A DNA stretch of 64,000 bases from Soonwooa buanensis. GTDB lineage: Bacteria; Bacteroidota; Bacteroidia; Flavobacteriales; Weeksellaceae. The notes beneath the pieces are model-generated. The model saw nothing but the letters and a program-made list of their open reading frames with translations, was not told where the DNA came from and did not search any database. Below are positions 30,679-39,914 of this stretch, piece by piece (position 1 is the stretch's first letter; each line of letters begins with the position of its first letter). The position numbers were made by a program, and so were the translations under genes. Location of the stretch: assembly GCF_900167905.1 (NCBI RefSeq), contig NZ_FUYZ01000003.1, forward strand, positions 186,001-250,000, given 5' to 3'.

Positions 30679-31029
30679 ATGAATGATAAAGGTTTACATA
30701 TTTTAATTAGTTTGAAAACACAAAGGAAAAATCTGCTTGTGGATTGTTCTTCTTTTGTGAGTTTTGCTAAAGAAATTCTAAAAAAATACGAGACCGAAGT
30801 CGTCGGAGAAAGTTTTCATATTTTTGAAAATGAGAGTTTTACAGCGTCGATTATTTTGAAGGAATCTCATCTTTGTATTCATACTTGGCCAGAATATCAG
30901 CAGTTACAATTCGATTTGTTTCTTTGCAATTATTTGCAGGATAATACGCAAAAAGTGGAAGCGATTGCATCGGAAATTTGTAAATATTTTGAAGGTGAAA
31001 TTTTGCAACAAGATAAAATCTATCGTTAA
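30679..31029 (+). CDS. speD: S-adenosylmethionine decarboxylase proenzyme (SpeD-like)
   Basis: Pyruvoyl enzyme forming decarboxylated SAM for polyamine aminopropylation. In 116 aa the whole processing site is kept: Glu62-Ser63 (self-cleavage, Ser becomes the pyruvoyl group), His68 in IHTWPE and Cys83 in FLCN, in the numbering usual for class 1b SpeD. A Cys at residue 66 replaces the commoner Ser/Thr at a variable site. The DUF4178 gene follows after 3 nt; no spermidine synthase is in the window. Confidence 0.9.
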   Translation: MNDKGLHILISLKTQRKNLLVDCSSFVSFAKEILKKYETEVVGESFHIFENESFTASIILKESHLCIHTWPEYQQLQFDLFLCNYLQDNTQKVEAIASEICKYFEGEILQQDKIYR

Positions 31030-31032
31030 GTT

Positions 31033-31518
31033 ATGGAATTTGTTTGTCCACTTTGTCAAGCTAAAAATGAACATCAACTCGATTTTAAGATCGAGGAATA
31101 TGTTTGTAGATCTTGCTATAACTTAATAGATGTCCGATCTAATAAATCTAGAAAACAACTTCCTAGACTAGCCTCAAATATTACTTTAGATACTTCGAAA
31201 AAAGGTGTCATAGACGGTGTAGAATATTTTGTTGTTGCCGTCGTAGTACGCAATTACGCCAATGTTGCGGATTGGCGAGAGTACTACCTTCGTGATAAGG
31301 AGGGGAACGATGCATTCTTAAGTGAGAGTGATGGACATTGGGTGTTTATGTTGCCGCAAGATGAAGAATTCTCTGAGCATCGCGGTTACTGCAATTTTAA
31401 AGGTCGAGTTTATCGTCATTATGAAACGACACCAAGTGGAATTTCGTACATGGAAGGTTTTTTTGATGAAAAAGTAAGCTTCAAACCAGCAACTTATAAA
31501 GAATATGTCATTGTTTGA
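31033..31518 (+). CDS. DUF4178 protein with N-terminal zinc ribbon
   Basis: 161-aa soluble protein. Residues 5-32 hold CPLC...CRSC, a zinc ribbon; the rest has the DUF4178 beta-barrel-like pattern (GVIDGVEYFVVAVVVR, WREYYLRDKEG, DGHWVFMLP, YMEGFFDEKVSF). DUF4178 genes are commonly found beside SpeD-like decarboxylases and membrane DUF350 genes in other bacteria, and here it directly follows speD. Its last four codons overlap the truncated barrel gene on the other strand, so its own 3' end may have been reshaped. Function unknown. Confidence 0.78.
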   Translation: MEFVCPLCQAKNEHQLDFKIEEYVCRSCYNLIDVRSNKSRKQLPRLASNITLDTSKKGVIDGVEYFVVAVVVRNYANVADWREYYLRDKEGNDAFLSESDGHWVFMLPQDEEFSEHRGYCNFKGRVYRHYETTPSGISYMEGFFDEKVSFKPATYKEYVIV

Positions 31519-33271
31519 AAAAAGATTTCTGCATCCCAATCATCGCCGACATTTCTTGTTTGTCTCCGAAGTTGGTTCTTATGTAGCGCAATTCATTGTT
31601 AAGGCCGACGCTTCCATCTGGATGTAACGGAATCCCTTGCAATGGCACTTGGGTAATAACATCTTTGTAATAAGAGTGACTCAAAATTAAAAAGTATGAA
31701 CTTTTGTACATGTAGGTTAGCTCATTGTTATAAGATGAAGCTGCTTTTACAAAAGGGTTATTTTGCGTATAATTAGTTTCAGTTAAAAGATTTTTCACAG
31801 GATTTAGTTCCCAAAAACTTGGTCGACGCATTCTGCTCGAAAAGGCATATGAGATGTTGTTCTTATCATTAATCGCGTAGTTAGCACTTAGATAAGGCAA
31901 GAAGTTTTTATAATTCTGTTCCACTCTCGCCATGTCAGGACGACTTTCTGGTGCATGGTCAGATGTACCAACGCTATTAGTGATCTCATAGCGCGAACCA
32001 ATTTTACCCGAAAATTTATCAGAGAATTTCTTTTCTAAAGTTAAATAAACGCCGTAGATATTTTCGTCGTAGATAAAGTAGTTCGGCTCAGATTTATTCG
32101 GCTTTTGAGGAATTAAGAAAAAAGTTTCGTATTGTGTGTCGTTATCGGTTTTTGTTTTATTGTAATTACCACCGATGGATACTGTAAAATCATTTTTAAA
32201 TTTCTTAATGTAATCCACCATTCCCGAAAAGTTATTAATCTTCTGTGGAATACTTTGGAGCACATATTTCATATTATCGCCATAACTTCCATTAACGTCA
32301 GACATCAACGTATTATTTGTGGTACTTTGGATACGTTTGTAGGTAAGATAAGCGGCATTAAGATTCAGTTTACTACCCAACGAATCGGTTTTTAATTCGT
32401 AGTTAAGGTTTAATGAATTGTTGTAAGAGCGCGTATCTTCTATGTTATAAGATCTTGTGTAGACAGGATCTTCTCCTTTAATTTTTGAAGTATTAAAAAA
32501 GTCAACAGTTGATCCATAACTTTTGTTGGCCCAAGTATTCCATGTTAAGGCAAGATTGCTTTTGTCAGTCAGTTGATAATCAATATTTAAATAACCACCA
32601 AGATTTTTGTTAGGATCTGCGATGCCTCCAACAGTTGTCGTTTCGCTGGTGTCGTTTCCGTTTTTTAAAACATAATCTTGACCTTGGATATTTTCACCGC
32701 CAGAAAGATTGGCGCTAACACCCAATTTGTCTTTTCTGTAGTTAAGTGTAACACTGGAAGACGTCTCGTTATATTTCGCTTGCGCGTTAGACATTCTGAA
32801 ATTACCATTAAGACCGTCCGATGTTTTTTTCTTTAAAACAATATTGATGATTCCGTCCGAAGCTTCAACTTGATATTCGCTTCCAGGCATTGTGATGACT
32901 TCAATTTTCTGAATATTTTCCGCAGGTGTATTTTTCAGAAACTGTGTTAAAGATTCTGCATCCATATTGGTTTTGCGACCATTAAGATATATGATGGCGT
33001 TGCTTTTTCCTGCAATCGTTAACGTCTTATCATCGGTTGTCGACACCAATGGCGTTTGTTTTAAAAGGTCAAAAGTCGTGTTACCTTTCGCAACTGGAGA
33101 TGCTGCTACATCGTAAACAAAACGGTCACTTTGCTTTTTGAAAACTTGTTTTGTAATCGTAACGCCATCTATCTCTTTCGCTTTTTGAGATTTGATAGTG
33201 TCACTTGGTTTTTGTTGGGCAAGTGCAAATCCACTGAAGAATAATGCGGCGATTAGGATGGGCGTTTTCAT
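31508..33271 (-). CDS. C-terminally truncated outer-membrane beta-barrel protein (OMP_b-brl_3 family)
   Basis: 587-aa paralogue of the neighbouring 751-aa protein. It has the same signal (MKTPILIAALFFSGFALAQQ), plug domain (TTFDLLKQTPLVSTTDD, IYLNGRKTNMDAESLTQF, EVITMPGSEYQVEASDGI) and barrel. Similarity runs to QKSFFKQ (QKSFFNQ in the paralogue) and then stops: a TGA follows at 31510-31508, inside the last codons of the convergent DUF4178 gene. About 163 residues, the final barrel strands and the C-terminal assembly signal, are missing. Without these the barrel is unlikely to insert properly, so it is probably a pseudogene left by a deletion. Confidence 0.85.
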   Translation of the reverse strand: MKTPILIAALFFSGFALAQQKPSDTIKSQKAKEIDGVTITKQVFKKQSDRFVYDVAASPVAKGNTTFDLLKQTPLVSTTDDKTLTIAGKSNAIIYLNGRKTNMDAESLTQFLKNTPAENIQKIEVITMPGSEYQVEASDGIINIVLKKKTSDGLNGNFRMSNAQAKYNETSSSVTLNYRKDKLGVSANLSGGENIQGQDYVLKNGNDTSETTTVGGIADPNKNLGGYLNIDYQLTDKSNLALTWNTWANKSYGSTVDFFNTSKIKGEDPVYTRSYNIEDTRSYNNSLNLNYELKTDSLGSKLNLNAAYLTYKRIQSTTNNTLMSDVNGSYGDNMKYVLQSIPQKINNFSGMVDYIKKFKNDFTVSIGGNYNKTKTDNDTQYETFFLIPQKPNKSEPNYFIYDENIYGVYLTLEKKFSDKFSGKIGSRYEITNSVGTSDHAPESRPDMARVEQNYKNFLPYLSANYAINDKNNISYAFSSRMRRPSFWELNPVKNLLTETNYTQNNPFVKAASSYNNELTYMYKSSYFLILSHSYYKDVITQVPLQGIPLHPDGSVGLNNELRYIRTNFGDKQEMSAMIGMQKSFFKQ

Positions 33272-33484
33272 AATTTTAAATTTTAGTTTTTCTCCGTATG
33301 AGATGTTGTGTAATTTTGATTGATATGTTGTTGGTTATGCCAACTAGTTACAAGATATTTTTAATTTAGATTTAAGTCTTTGACAATCACTTGTAAAAAA
33401 TATCTCTGAAGTTCTATTTTGTAAACAAATCAAACTTTGATTTTGTTACATTAATTTTTATCTTTTTTTAAATGAAGTTCGACT

Positions 33485-33523
33485 AAACGAAAGGCTTGAT
33501 CCAATGACAAAAGCCTTTCGTTT
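33485..33523 (-). terminator. Hairpin terminator downstream of the 751-aa barrel gene
   Basis: A perfect 13-bp stem AAACGAAAGGCTT/AAGCCTTTCGTTT with 13-nt loop, 21 nt past the minus-strand stop at 33545. The T-tract is short. The rest of the gap 33272-33544 is AT-rich with no gene. Confidence 0.65.
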
Positions 33524-33544
33524 TGGTTGAAAATTTAATACAGA

Positions 33545-35800
33545 TTAACGAGTTCTTGATTTGATATCATCGGCTGCGCCATCAACTTTTCTCGCTTTTT
33601 GTACTTTTTGATTTCCGAAATTGTAGGTAACACTCGCTGTTAGGCCTCTTCGGAAGGTGTCATTAGACAGATAATTGAAATTTCCGTCAGCTTGTTCGTC
33701 TTTGATTTTTACAATATTGGTTCTTAAAACATCGTTGACATTAACCGCGAATGTCCAATTATTCCAAAGTTTTTTGATGCTTAAATCCAATCCTGCAAGG
33801 CTTTGCAACTGTCCAAAATCGATTTGTTGTTTATCTACATAAAAGAAATTAACGCCTGCAAACCAAGTTTTTGCTTTGTCTAAACGAATCGTATTGTTGG
33901 TTTGAATTATTAAACTTGTCGACTTTTTTGTATTCGTGTACGTGTCAAAAATTTCGCCTGTTGTTGGATCCGAGTTCAAAGTTCCGTTATTGATATTATG
34001 TTGCAAACCGATATTAAAATTGGTTGTTAAATATTGGTTAAAGAAGCTTTTCTGCATTCCCAACATCGCCGACATTTCTTGTTTGTCGCCATAATTACTG
34101 CGGATGTAAGCCAATTGTCTGTAGGTATTTCCATCGCGAACGACATCTCTTTGTAACGGAACCATTGTAATTACATCTTTAAAATACGAGTGATTAAGGA
34201 TCAAGAAATATGAATTTTTAAACATATACGTCAACTCCTGATTGTATATTGAAGAGGATTTTACAAATGGATTATTTTGCGTGTAATTGTCTTGTGTAAT
34301 GATGTTTCGTACCGGATTCAATTCCCAAAAACTTGGTCTTCTCATTCGACTAGAGAACGCATACGAAATATTATTCTTATCATTAATCGCATAGTTCAAA
34401 CTTAAATAAGGTAAAATATTGTTGTAGTTTTTTTCAACACGTGCCATGTCTGGTCGTTCTGCTGGTGGATTATCCGAAGTTCCGATGCTGTTGGTGATTT
34501 CGTAACGTGTTCCAATTTTTCCAGAAAATTTATCAGAAAATTTCTTTTCCAATGTTAAATAAAAACCATAGATATTTTCATCATATTCAAATAAGTTTGG
34601 TTTGTATTTAGTTGCTTCGTTTGCAGCGAAATTCGTGCTTTCGTATTTCGTGTCGTTTTCTGTTTTTGTTTTATTGTAGTTTCCACCAATCGAAACCGTA
34701 AAATCATTTTTAAACTTCTTGATGTAGTCTGCCATTGCAGAAATATTGTTGATGTTTTGTGGTGTATCTTGAATAATTTGATTTGCTAAAGCACCTTGAT
34801 TCCAATTGGCGTCTGAAGCATAAGTTCTGTTATCCGAATCTTGAATTCGTTTGTAGGTAAGATAAGCCGCATTCAAATTTAATTTACTTCCTTCTTCATC
34901 TGTTTTTAATTCATAATTTAAATTGAAGTTGTTGTTATAAGATCTGTTGTTGAGCACATTTCGGCTCAAATTATAAAAACGATTCGTCAGATTTCCGTTA
35001 TCGTCGTAATTGCTGTACGTGTTGTTAAGTAAAATTGTCGCGCCTTTACTATTACTCGCCCAAGTGTTCCATGACAACGCAAGATTACTTTTGTCGGTTA
35101 ACTGATAATCCATGTTAATATAACCTCCCAAGTTTTTCTCTGGACTATCGATTGGACCAACCGATTCTGTTATTGTATTTTTATTTCCGTTTCTGATGAT
35201 GTATTCTTGAGGTTCGATTTCTTGACTTCCCGTGATATTGGCGTTAAGACCGAATTTTCCTTTTCTATAGTTAAGCGATGCACTACTCGATGTAGAATTA
35301 TATTTGTTTTGCGTGTTCGACATTCTGAAATTTCCGTTAAGTCCGTCCGTCATTTTTTTCTTCAAAACAATATTGATGATGCCATCCGAAGCCTCCACTT
35401 GATATTCGCTTCCAGGAAGTGTAATAACTTCAATTTTCTGAATGTTTTCTGCAGGTGTATTTTTTAGAAACGAAGTCAAAGACTCCGCATCCATATTGGA
35501 TTTTCTTCCATTGATGTACACAATCGCGTTATTTTTCCCAGCGATTTTCAATGTTTTATCGTCGGTTGTAGAAAGAAGTGGCGTTTGCTTCAACAAGTCA
35601 AAAGTTGTATTTCCTTTGGCTACAGGCGAAGCAGCAACGTCGTAAACGAAACGATCACTTTGTTTTTTGAAAACTTGTTTTGTAATCGTAACAGCTTCAA
35701 TCTCTTTTGTATTTTGAGATTTGATCGTGTCATTTGTTTTTTGTTGAGCAGTTGCAAATCCACTGAAGAATAATGCGGCGATTAATATAGGCGTTTTCAT
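33545..35800 (-). CDS. Outer-membrane beta-barrel protein, TonB-receptor-like (OMP_b-brl_3 family)
   Basis: 751-aa outer-membrane protein with Sec signal MKTPILIAALFFSGFATAQQ. A TonB-type plug spans about residues 35-165 (TTFDLLKQTPLLSTTDD, VYINGRKSNMDAESLTSF, ASDGIINIVLKKK). A C-terminal barrel follows (YAINDKNNISYAFSSRMRRPSFWELNP is the best block) and ends in ASVTYNFGNQKV plus a charged tail. No separate SusD or N-terminal TonB-box domain is evident. It has its own promoter. The tandem copy downstream (31508-33271) is truncated. Ligand unknown. Confidence 0.9.
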   Translation of the reverse strand: MKTPILIAALFFSGFATAQQKTNDTIKSQNTKEIEAVTITKQVFKKQSDRFVYDVAASPVAKGNTTFDLLKQTPLLSTTDDKTLKIAGKNNAIVYINGRKSNMDAESLTSFLKNTPAENIQKIEVITLPGSEYQVEASDGIINIVLKKKMTDGLNGNFRMSNTQNKYNSTSSSASLNYRKGKFGLNANITGSQEIEPQEYIIRNGNKNTITESVGPIDSPEKNLGGYINMDYQLTDKSNLALSWNTWASNSKGATILLNNTYSNYDDNGNLTNRFYNLSRNVLNNRSYNNNFNLNYELKTDEEGSKLNLNAAYLTYKRIQDSDNRTYASDANWNQGALANQIIQDTPQNINNISAMADYIKKFKNDFTVSIGGNYNKTKTENDTKYESTNFAANEATKYKPNLFEYDENIYGFYLTLEKKFSDKFSGKIGTRYEITNSIGTSDNPPAERPDMARVEKNYNNILPYLSLNYAINDKNNISYAFSSRMRRPSFWELNPVRNIITQDNYTQNNPFVKSSSIYNQELTYMFKNSYFLILNHSYFKDVITMVPLQRDVVRDGNTYRQLAYIRSNYGDKQEMSAMLGMQKSFFNQYLTTNFNIGLQHNINNGTLNSDPTTGEIFDTYTNTKKSTSLIIQTNNTIRLDKAKTWFAGVNFFYVDKQQIDFGQLQSLAGLDLSIKKLWNNWTFAVNVNDVLRTNIVKIKDEQADGNFNYLSNDTFRRGLTASVTYNFGNQKVQKARKVDGAADDIKSRTR

Positions 35801-35846
35801 AATAGTAATTTTTTTAGAAGTGTGTATGTCTTAATATTGAACAAAG

Positions 35847-35878
35847 CAAAGATATATATTAAAATTAGTATTATGCAA
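35847..35878 (-). promoter_or_regulatory. Promoter of the 751-aa barrel gene
   Basis: Minus strand: TTG at 35878-35876 and TATCTTTG at 35854-35847, 21 bp apart, a full -7 match. It lies 46 nt upstream of the start. The remainder of the 427-bp gap (35801-36227) is AT-rich, with no ORF or repeat seen, and ends at the terminator of the next gene. Confidence 0.55.
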
Positions 35879-36164
35879 TACAAAGTACTAAAAATGTTTT
35901 TGATTGAACTGTAATATGTTGACTTTCAGGTATGAAAATTTGAATTAATTATGAAGGAGTAATTTGTGTTTTATAAATAACTTGAATTATAGAAAATAAA
36001 ACGAACATTATTTTGCGTGAATTTTGAAAAAAATAGTATCGAAAACATGATGATCTTCTTATCATTAAAAATTCTTGATACAAAACTTTACAGATTTTTA
36101 TTAAAATGACAACGCATTTAAAAGAGATTTTTTAATTCGAATTCAGGTTAAAAAATTAATGCAC

Positions 36165-36194
36165 AAAAAAACACCGAAAAAAAAATTCGGTGTT
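36165..36194 (-). terminator. Intrinsic terminator after the DUF3817 gene
   Basis: A 9-bp stem AACACCGAA/TTCGGTGTT with a 7-nt homopolymer loop and, on the minus strand, a run of T. It is 33 nt past the stop at 36228. Confidence 0.8.
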
Positions 36195-36227
36195 GCTTAT
36201 TTTGAATTTCAATGTTAAAATTAAATA

Positions 36228-36569
36228 CTACTCGCGATCTTTTCGAGCTAACTTTTTTTCCACCCAAATCGTTGCGAAAGGGAAGAAAGCTGCCATTAGC
36301 GCAATGACAGAATCTTCATCATCCCAATTGTAAATTTTGCGTGCTGGCACACATAATAGAAGATAAAGTGTAAAAAATAAACCGTGGATATTTCCAACAA
36401 TGATAATGAAAATGGTTGGCAAAAGTCCTTCTTGATCATAACGTTTCCAAATCATCGCGAAGCCATACAGTAACAAACATGAAATCGCTTCTGCAACGCA
36501 AACTTGCTTAAACCATTTTAGGACTTTTTCTTCTGGATATTTTGAAAAGTATTTTTCGATGAAATTCAT
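36228..36569 (-). CDS. DUF3817 small membrane protein
   Basis: 113-aa inner-membrane protein with about three transmembrane segments (VAEAISCLLLYGFAMIW, PTIFIIIVGNIHGLFFTLYL, SVIALMAAFFPFATIWVE). The Glu/Ser in the first helix and the GNIHG motif match DUF3817. Function unknown. It closes a run of minus-strand genes starting with recJ; the gap to the alpha/beta hydrolase is 42 nt. Confidence 0.78.
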   Translation of the reverse strand: MNFIEKYFSKYPEEKVLKWFKQVCVAEAISCLLLYGFAMIWKRYDQEGLLPTIFIIIVGNIHGLFFTLYLLLCVPARKIYNWDDEDSVIALMAAFFPFATIWVEKKLARKDRE

Positions 36570-36611
36570 AATTCAGTTTAATTTTGAGCATACATAACTC
36601 AAGTTTTGAAA

Positions 36612-37532
36612 CTATTTTTTTACTTTAAGTTTAATAAAATCTAAAAATTTATTTTGCTGATCTACAAACAAATAATGCGAACAATTATCAAGAATTCTAA
36701 AATTGTTTGCTCCTACAATATTACGCAAATCCGTTAACTGTTTCACTGAAAAGATGCCGTCATTTTGTCCATAAATGGCAAAAAGAGGGATTTTCTTTTT
36801 CTTGATTTCTAAAAGAACAGCTTTGTTATCAATATTATTTTGAGTTTCATTTTTATAAAATAACAAAGGCGAATTATGGTTTCTAAAATTAGTTTTATAA
36901 AACTCCGAATTTTCAAATTCTTGTCTCAAATTTTGACTTTCTGTTGTCGGATTTGGCATCGAAAAATACCCCAAATCACTAGCGATATCATAAGTTTTCT
37001 TTCTGTACTCCGCTGTGTTTTTGTTCAGACTTTCAATCGTAGAGATTTCTCGAAGTTTATTTTTATCATTTTTAAAAGCTAATTTCGCAGTCTCCAAAAT
37101 ATGATTATAAGTCTCTTGTTGCGAGACCAAAGCGCCTGCAAGTATTAGAGATTTTACTTTTTCAGGATATTGATTCGTGTAAAGTGTCCCAACAATTCCG
37201 CCAAAACTATGCGCCAAAATGTTGGCTATCTCAAGATGATACAACTTGTAGATTTGGTTGAGGTCGTCAAAACTTTCTTGGAAAGTCATCGTCGCATTCT
37301 CATCTTTGGAACGACCTTCGCCGCGTCTGTCATAGACAATAACATAAAAACCTTTGTCTGCTAACTTTTGCGCAGTTGTAGCTTCGAACAAATTCGAATT
37401 TCCGCTTGGTCCACCATGGATAAAAATAATCGCTGGGTTTTTCTTTTCGCCGTAAGCTTTAGAATAAAGATTTTGTGCCTCCGAAATACCAAAGCAAACA
37501 AAAGAAAATAGGATGCTGAAAATAAGTTTCAT
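36612..37532 (-). CDS. Secreted alpha/beta hydrolase
   Basis: 306-aa alpha/beta-hydrolase with a Sec signal (MKLIFSILFSFVCFGISEAQ). The oxyanion motif is FIHGGPSGN, the nucleophile elbow LAHSFGG places Ser109, the Asp is in YGQNDGIF and the His in NCSHYLF. HGGPxG and YDRRGEGRS are reminiscent of proline iminopeptidases, but specificity is uncertain. It would act in the periplasm. It follows nadD by 29 nt. Confidence 0.85.
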   Translation of the reverse strand: MKLIFSILFSFVCFGISEAQNLYSKAYGEKKNPAIIFIHGGPSGNSNLFEATTAQKLADKGFYVIVYDRRGEGRSKDENATMTFQESFDDLNQIYKLYHLEIANILAHSFGGIVGTLYTNQYPEKVKSLILAGALVSQQETYNHILETAKLAFKNDKNKLREISTIESLNKNTAEYRKKTYDIASDLGYFSMPNPTTESQNLRQEFENSEFYKTNFRNHNSPLLFYKNETQNNIDNKAVLLEIKKKKIPLFAIYGQNDGIFSVKQLTDLRNIVGANNFRILDNCSHYLFVDQQNKFLDFIKLKVKK

Positions 37533-37561
37533 TTAATGCAAATTATCAAATAATCGAAAAC

Positions 37562-38149
37562 TTATTTATAAAAATTACTTCCGTCAAGATATTCAAAAAC
37601 TTCGGGAGGAAGCATTGGACGGACGTTTTTGCCTTCTTTAATCATGTTTCTAATGTCGGTTGCAGACAATTCGATAATAGGTGCGTTAATCAGAATAATA
37701 TTTTCGCTTTCGGAAGTGTAGTCGTTATTTTTCTTTTCGCCTTCAAACAGCCTTGGATAGACAATTATTTGATGGTTTTTTATTAAAACATCGGCGTTTT
37801 TCCACTTGTGAAGTCCAGCCAAATTATCTTCGCCCATGATCAAACTAAATTGAGTATTCGGATATTTTTCGTGGAGATAAGTTAGCGTGTCAATGGTGTA
37901 ACTTGGCTTTGGAAGCGAAAATTCAACATCCGAAGCGCGCATTTTTGGATAATGTTTAATAGATAAATTCACCATATCCAATCGATTATGATCAGCGAGA
38001 AGAGATTTTTTATCTTTAAAAGGATTTTGCGGACTTACCACAAACCACAATTCTTCCATGTCTGATTTTTCCAAAATATAGTTGGCCAAAATCAAATGTC
38101 CAATATGAATGGGATTAAACGAACCGAAAAACAAACCGATTTTTTTCAT
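37562..38149 (-). CDS. nadD: Nicotinate-nucleotide adenylyltransferase
   Basis: Adenylates nicotinate mononucleotide in NAD synthesis. 195 aa with the nucleotidyltransferase motif GSFNPIHIGH (residues 9-18), VSPQNPFKDK, FSLIMGEDNL and the C-terminal ISATDIR-like sequence LSATDIRNMIKEG. It begins 9 nt after the recJ stop, so the two share a transcript. Confidence 0.95.
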   Translation of the reverse strand: MKKIGLFFGSFNPIHIGHLILANYILEKSDMEELWFVVSPQNPFKDKKSLLADHNRLDMVNLSIKHYPKMRASDVEFSLPKPSYTIDTLTYLHEKYPNTQFSLIMGEDNLAGLHKWKNADVLIKNHQIIVYPRLFEGEKKNNDYTSESENIILINAPIIELSATDIRNMIKEGKNVRPMLPPEVFEYLDGSNFYK

Positions 38150-38158
38150 TTTTAAATT

Positions 38159-39868
38159 TTAAGAATGAAACTTAACATCTCTAATGTTTAAAAAATAAGA
38201 AACGTTGCCTTTCCAATGGTTTTCTTCAACCGTAAACGCCAAATCAAAAGACTTTGTACGGAAATCTTCTGCATAAACTCCCAGTTTAAAACCAATACAT
38301 TCGATGTTGCGATTGGTACTTGGTTGATGTACAAAAAATTTGAGATGATTGCCATCTTTACCCATGAGTCGGACGTAGCCTGCGACTTTTATATCTTTTA
38401 AAACCAAAACAGGTTTCATATTTTTTGGTCCAAATGGCGCCAACTTTCTATGGAAATTATAAAACTCGCGGTTGAGATCATCGATGTTGATAACGCTGTC
38501 GATGTAGATAGATGGTTCTTTCTGATGTTCTTGGATGTTGTCGCGAACGTAACCTTCGAACATAATTTTGAAAACTTCAAAATTCTCTTTATCCATCGAC
38601 AATCCTGCTGCTGCTTGATGTCCTCCAAATTTTTGGAAAAGATCCGAACAATAATCCAAAGCTTCATGAATATCAAAATCTGAAACCGATCTTGCCGAAG
38701 CAACCATTTCGCCATTGTTGCCGTCCGTGAAAACTAAAGTTGGCTTAAAGTGACTTTCGATTAATCGCGAAGCCACGATGCCGATAACGCCTTTGTTCCA
38801 AGACGGATCGTAGACAATAGTAGAGTAGGAGCTTTCAGTTGAAGATTCAACCTGATTCATCGCCGATTGTGTAATCGTGTGATCCATTTCTCGACGTTCA
38901 TCATTTAGGTTAATTATCTCATCTACAATCTGTTGTGCTTGTTTTAGATTGTCAGAGATCATCAACTCAACAGAAGCTTTCGCGTGCGAAATTCTTCCTG
39001 CAGCGTTTATTTTTGGAGCAATGTCAAAGACAATATTAGAGATTTCGAAATGCGCTAATTTCTCTTCCGGAATCAACAATCGCAAACCGAATTTTCTAGT
39101 TTTACGCAAGAATTTAAGCCCTTGTTTAGCCAAAACTCGATTTTCTCCAGTCATCGCAACAATGTCCGAAGCGATACTTATTGCTAATAAATCCGTTAAT
39201 TCGAAAAGTTCGTTTTCAGGAATTTTATATATTGTATTAAGTCCTTGACAAAGTTTGAAACCGACACCACAACCACTTAGTTCTTTGTAAGGGTAGCGAC
39301 AATCTTTACGTTTTGGATCAAGAACAGCCACCGCCTTTGGGATTTCGTCGCCTGGCAAGTGGTGATCACAAATGATAAAATCGACTTTTAGCTTGTTAGC
39401 ATATTCAATTTTATCGATAGATTTTATCCCACAGTCAAGCGCAATAATCAAGCTAAACCCATTTTCTTTCGCAAAGTCAATGCCTTCCGTCGAAATACCG
39501 TAGCCTTCCACATTACGATCTGGAATATAAAAATCAAGATATTTTTTGTCAACGATTTTGCTGAGGTAGAGGTACATTAGCGCCACAGACGTCGTTCCGT
39601 CCACGTCGTAGTCGCCGTATACTAATATTTTTTCGCCATTTTCGATAGCTGTTGCAATGCGTTCAACCGCTTTTTGCATGTCCGCCATCAAAAAAGGACT
39701 GTGGAAATCGTTTCCGTTTGGTTTAAAGAATTCGCGGGCACTTTGATAATTGTCGATGCCACGCAAAACGAGAAGTTTGGATTCTAAAGTTCCAAATCCA
39801 ATTGAGGAAATGAGACCATCTACTATGTCTTCATCGGGTTCTGGTTTATAAATCCATTTTTGACTCAT
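38159..39868 (-). CDS. recJ: Single-stranded-DNA-specific exonuclease RecJ
   Basis: 5'-3' ssDNA exonuclease for recombination and mismatch repair. The start is placed at 39868 (MSQKWIYKPEPDED), giving 569 aa, normal for RecJ; the frame stays open upstream but that part is unconserved. DHH-family motifs: VYGDYDVDGTTSVAL, LIIALDCGIK, FIICDHHLPGDE, SDIVAMTGENR; DHHA1-type motif KFGGHQAAAGLSM. A -7 element sits only 5 nt before this ATG. First gene of a run with nadD. Confidence 0.94.
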   Translation of the reverse strand: MSQKWIYKPEPDEDIVDGLISSIGFGTLESKLLVLRGIDNYQSAREFFKPNGNDFHSPFLMADMQKAVERIATAIENGEKILVYGDYDVDGTTSVALMYLYLSKIVDKKYLDFYIPDRNVEGYGISTEGIDFAKENGFSLIIALDCGIKSIDKIEYANKLKVDFIICDHHLPGDEIPKAVAVLDPKRKDCRYPYKELSGCGVGFKLCQGLNTIYKIPENELFELTDLLAISIASDIVAMTGENRVLAKQGLKFLRKTRKFGLRLLIPEEKLAHFEISNIVFDIAPKINAAGRISHAKASVELMISDNLKQAQQIVDEIINLNDERREMDHTITQSAMNQVESSTESSYSTIVYDPSWNKGVIGIVASRLIESHFKPTLVFTDGNNGEMVASARSVSDFDIHEALDYCSDLFQKFGGHQAAAGLSMDKENFEVFKIMFEGYVRDNIQEHQKEPSIYIDSVINIDDLNREFYNFHRKLAPFGPKNMKPVLVLKDIKVAGYVRLMGKDGNHLKFFVHQPSTNRNIECIGFKLGVYAEDFRTKSFDLAFTVEENHWKGNVSYFLNIRDVKFHS

Positions 39869-39873
39869 AGTTA

Positions 39874-39881
39874 CAAATTTA
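39874..39881 (-). promoter_or_regulatory. Possible promoter -7 element very close to the recJ start
   Basis: Minus strand TAAATTTG, a full TAnnTTTG match separated by only 5 nt from the recJ ATG. Transcription from it would give a leaderless or nearly leaderless mRNA. Confidence 0.35.
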
Positions 39882-39914
39882 GTCAAAAAAAATAGATAAT
39901 CATTATGTTGAAAA

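Noticed and set aside
30862-30882. Loss of the pyruvoyl serine in SpeD (Cys at residue 66)
   Set aside because: The processing serine is Ser63, just after Glu62, and is present; residue 66 is a variable site.
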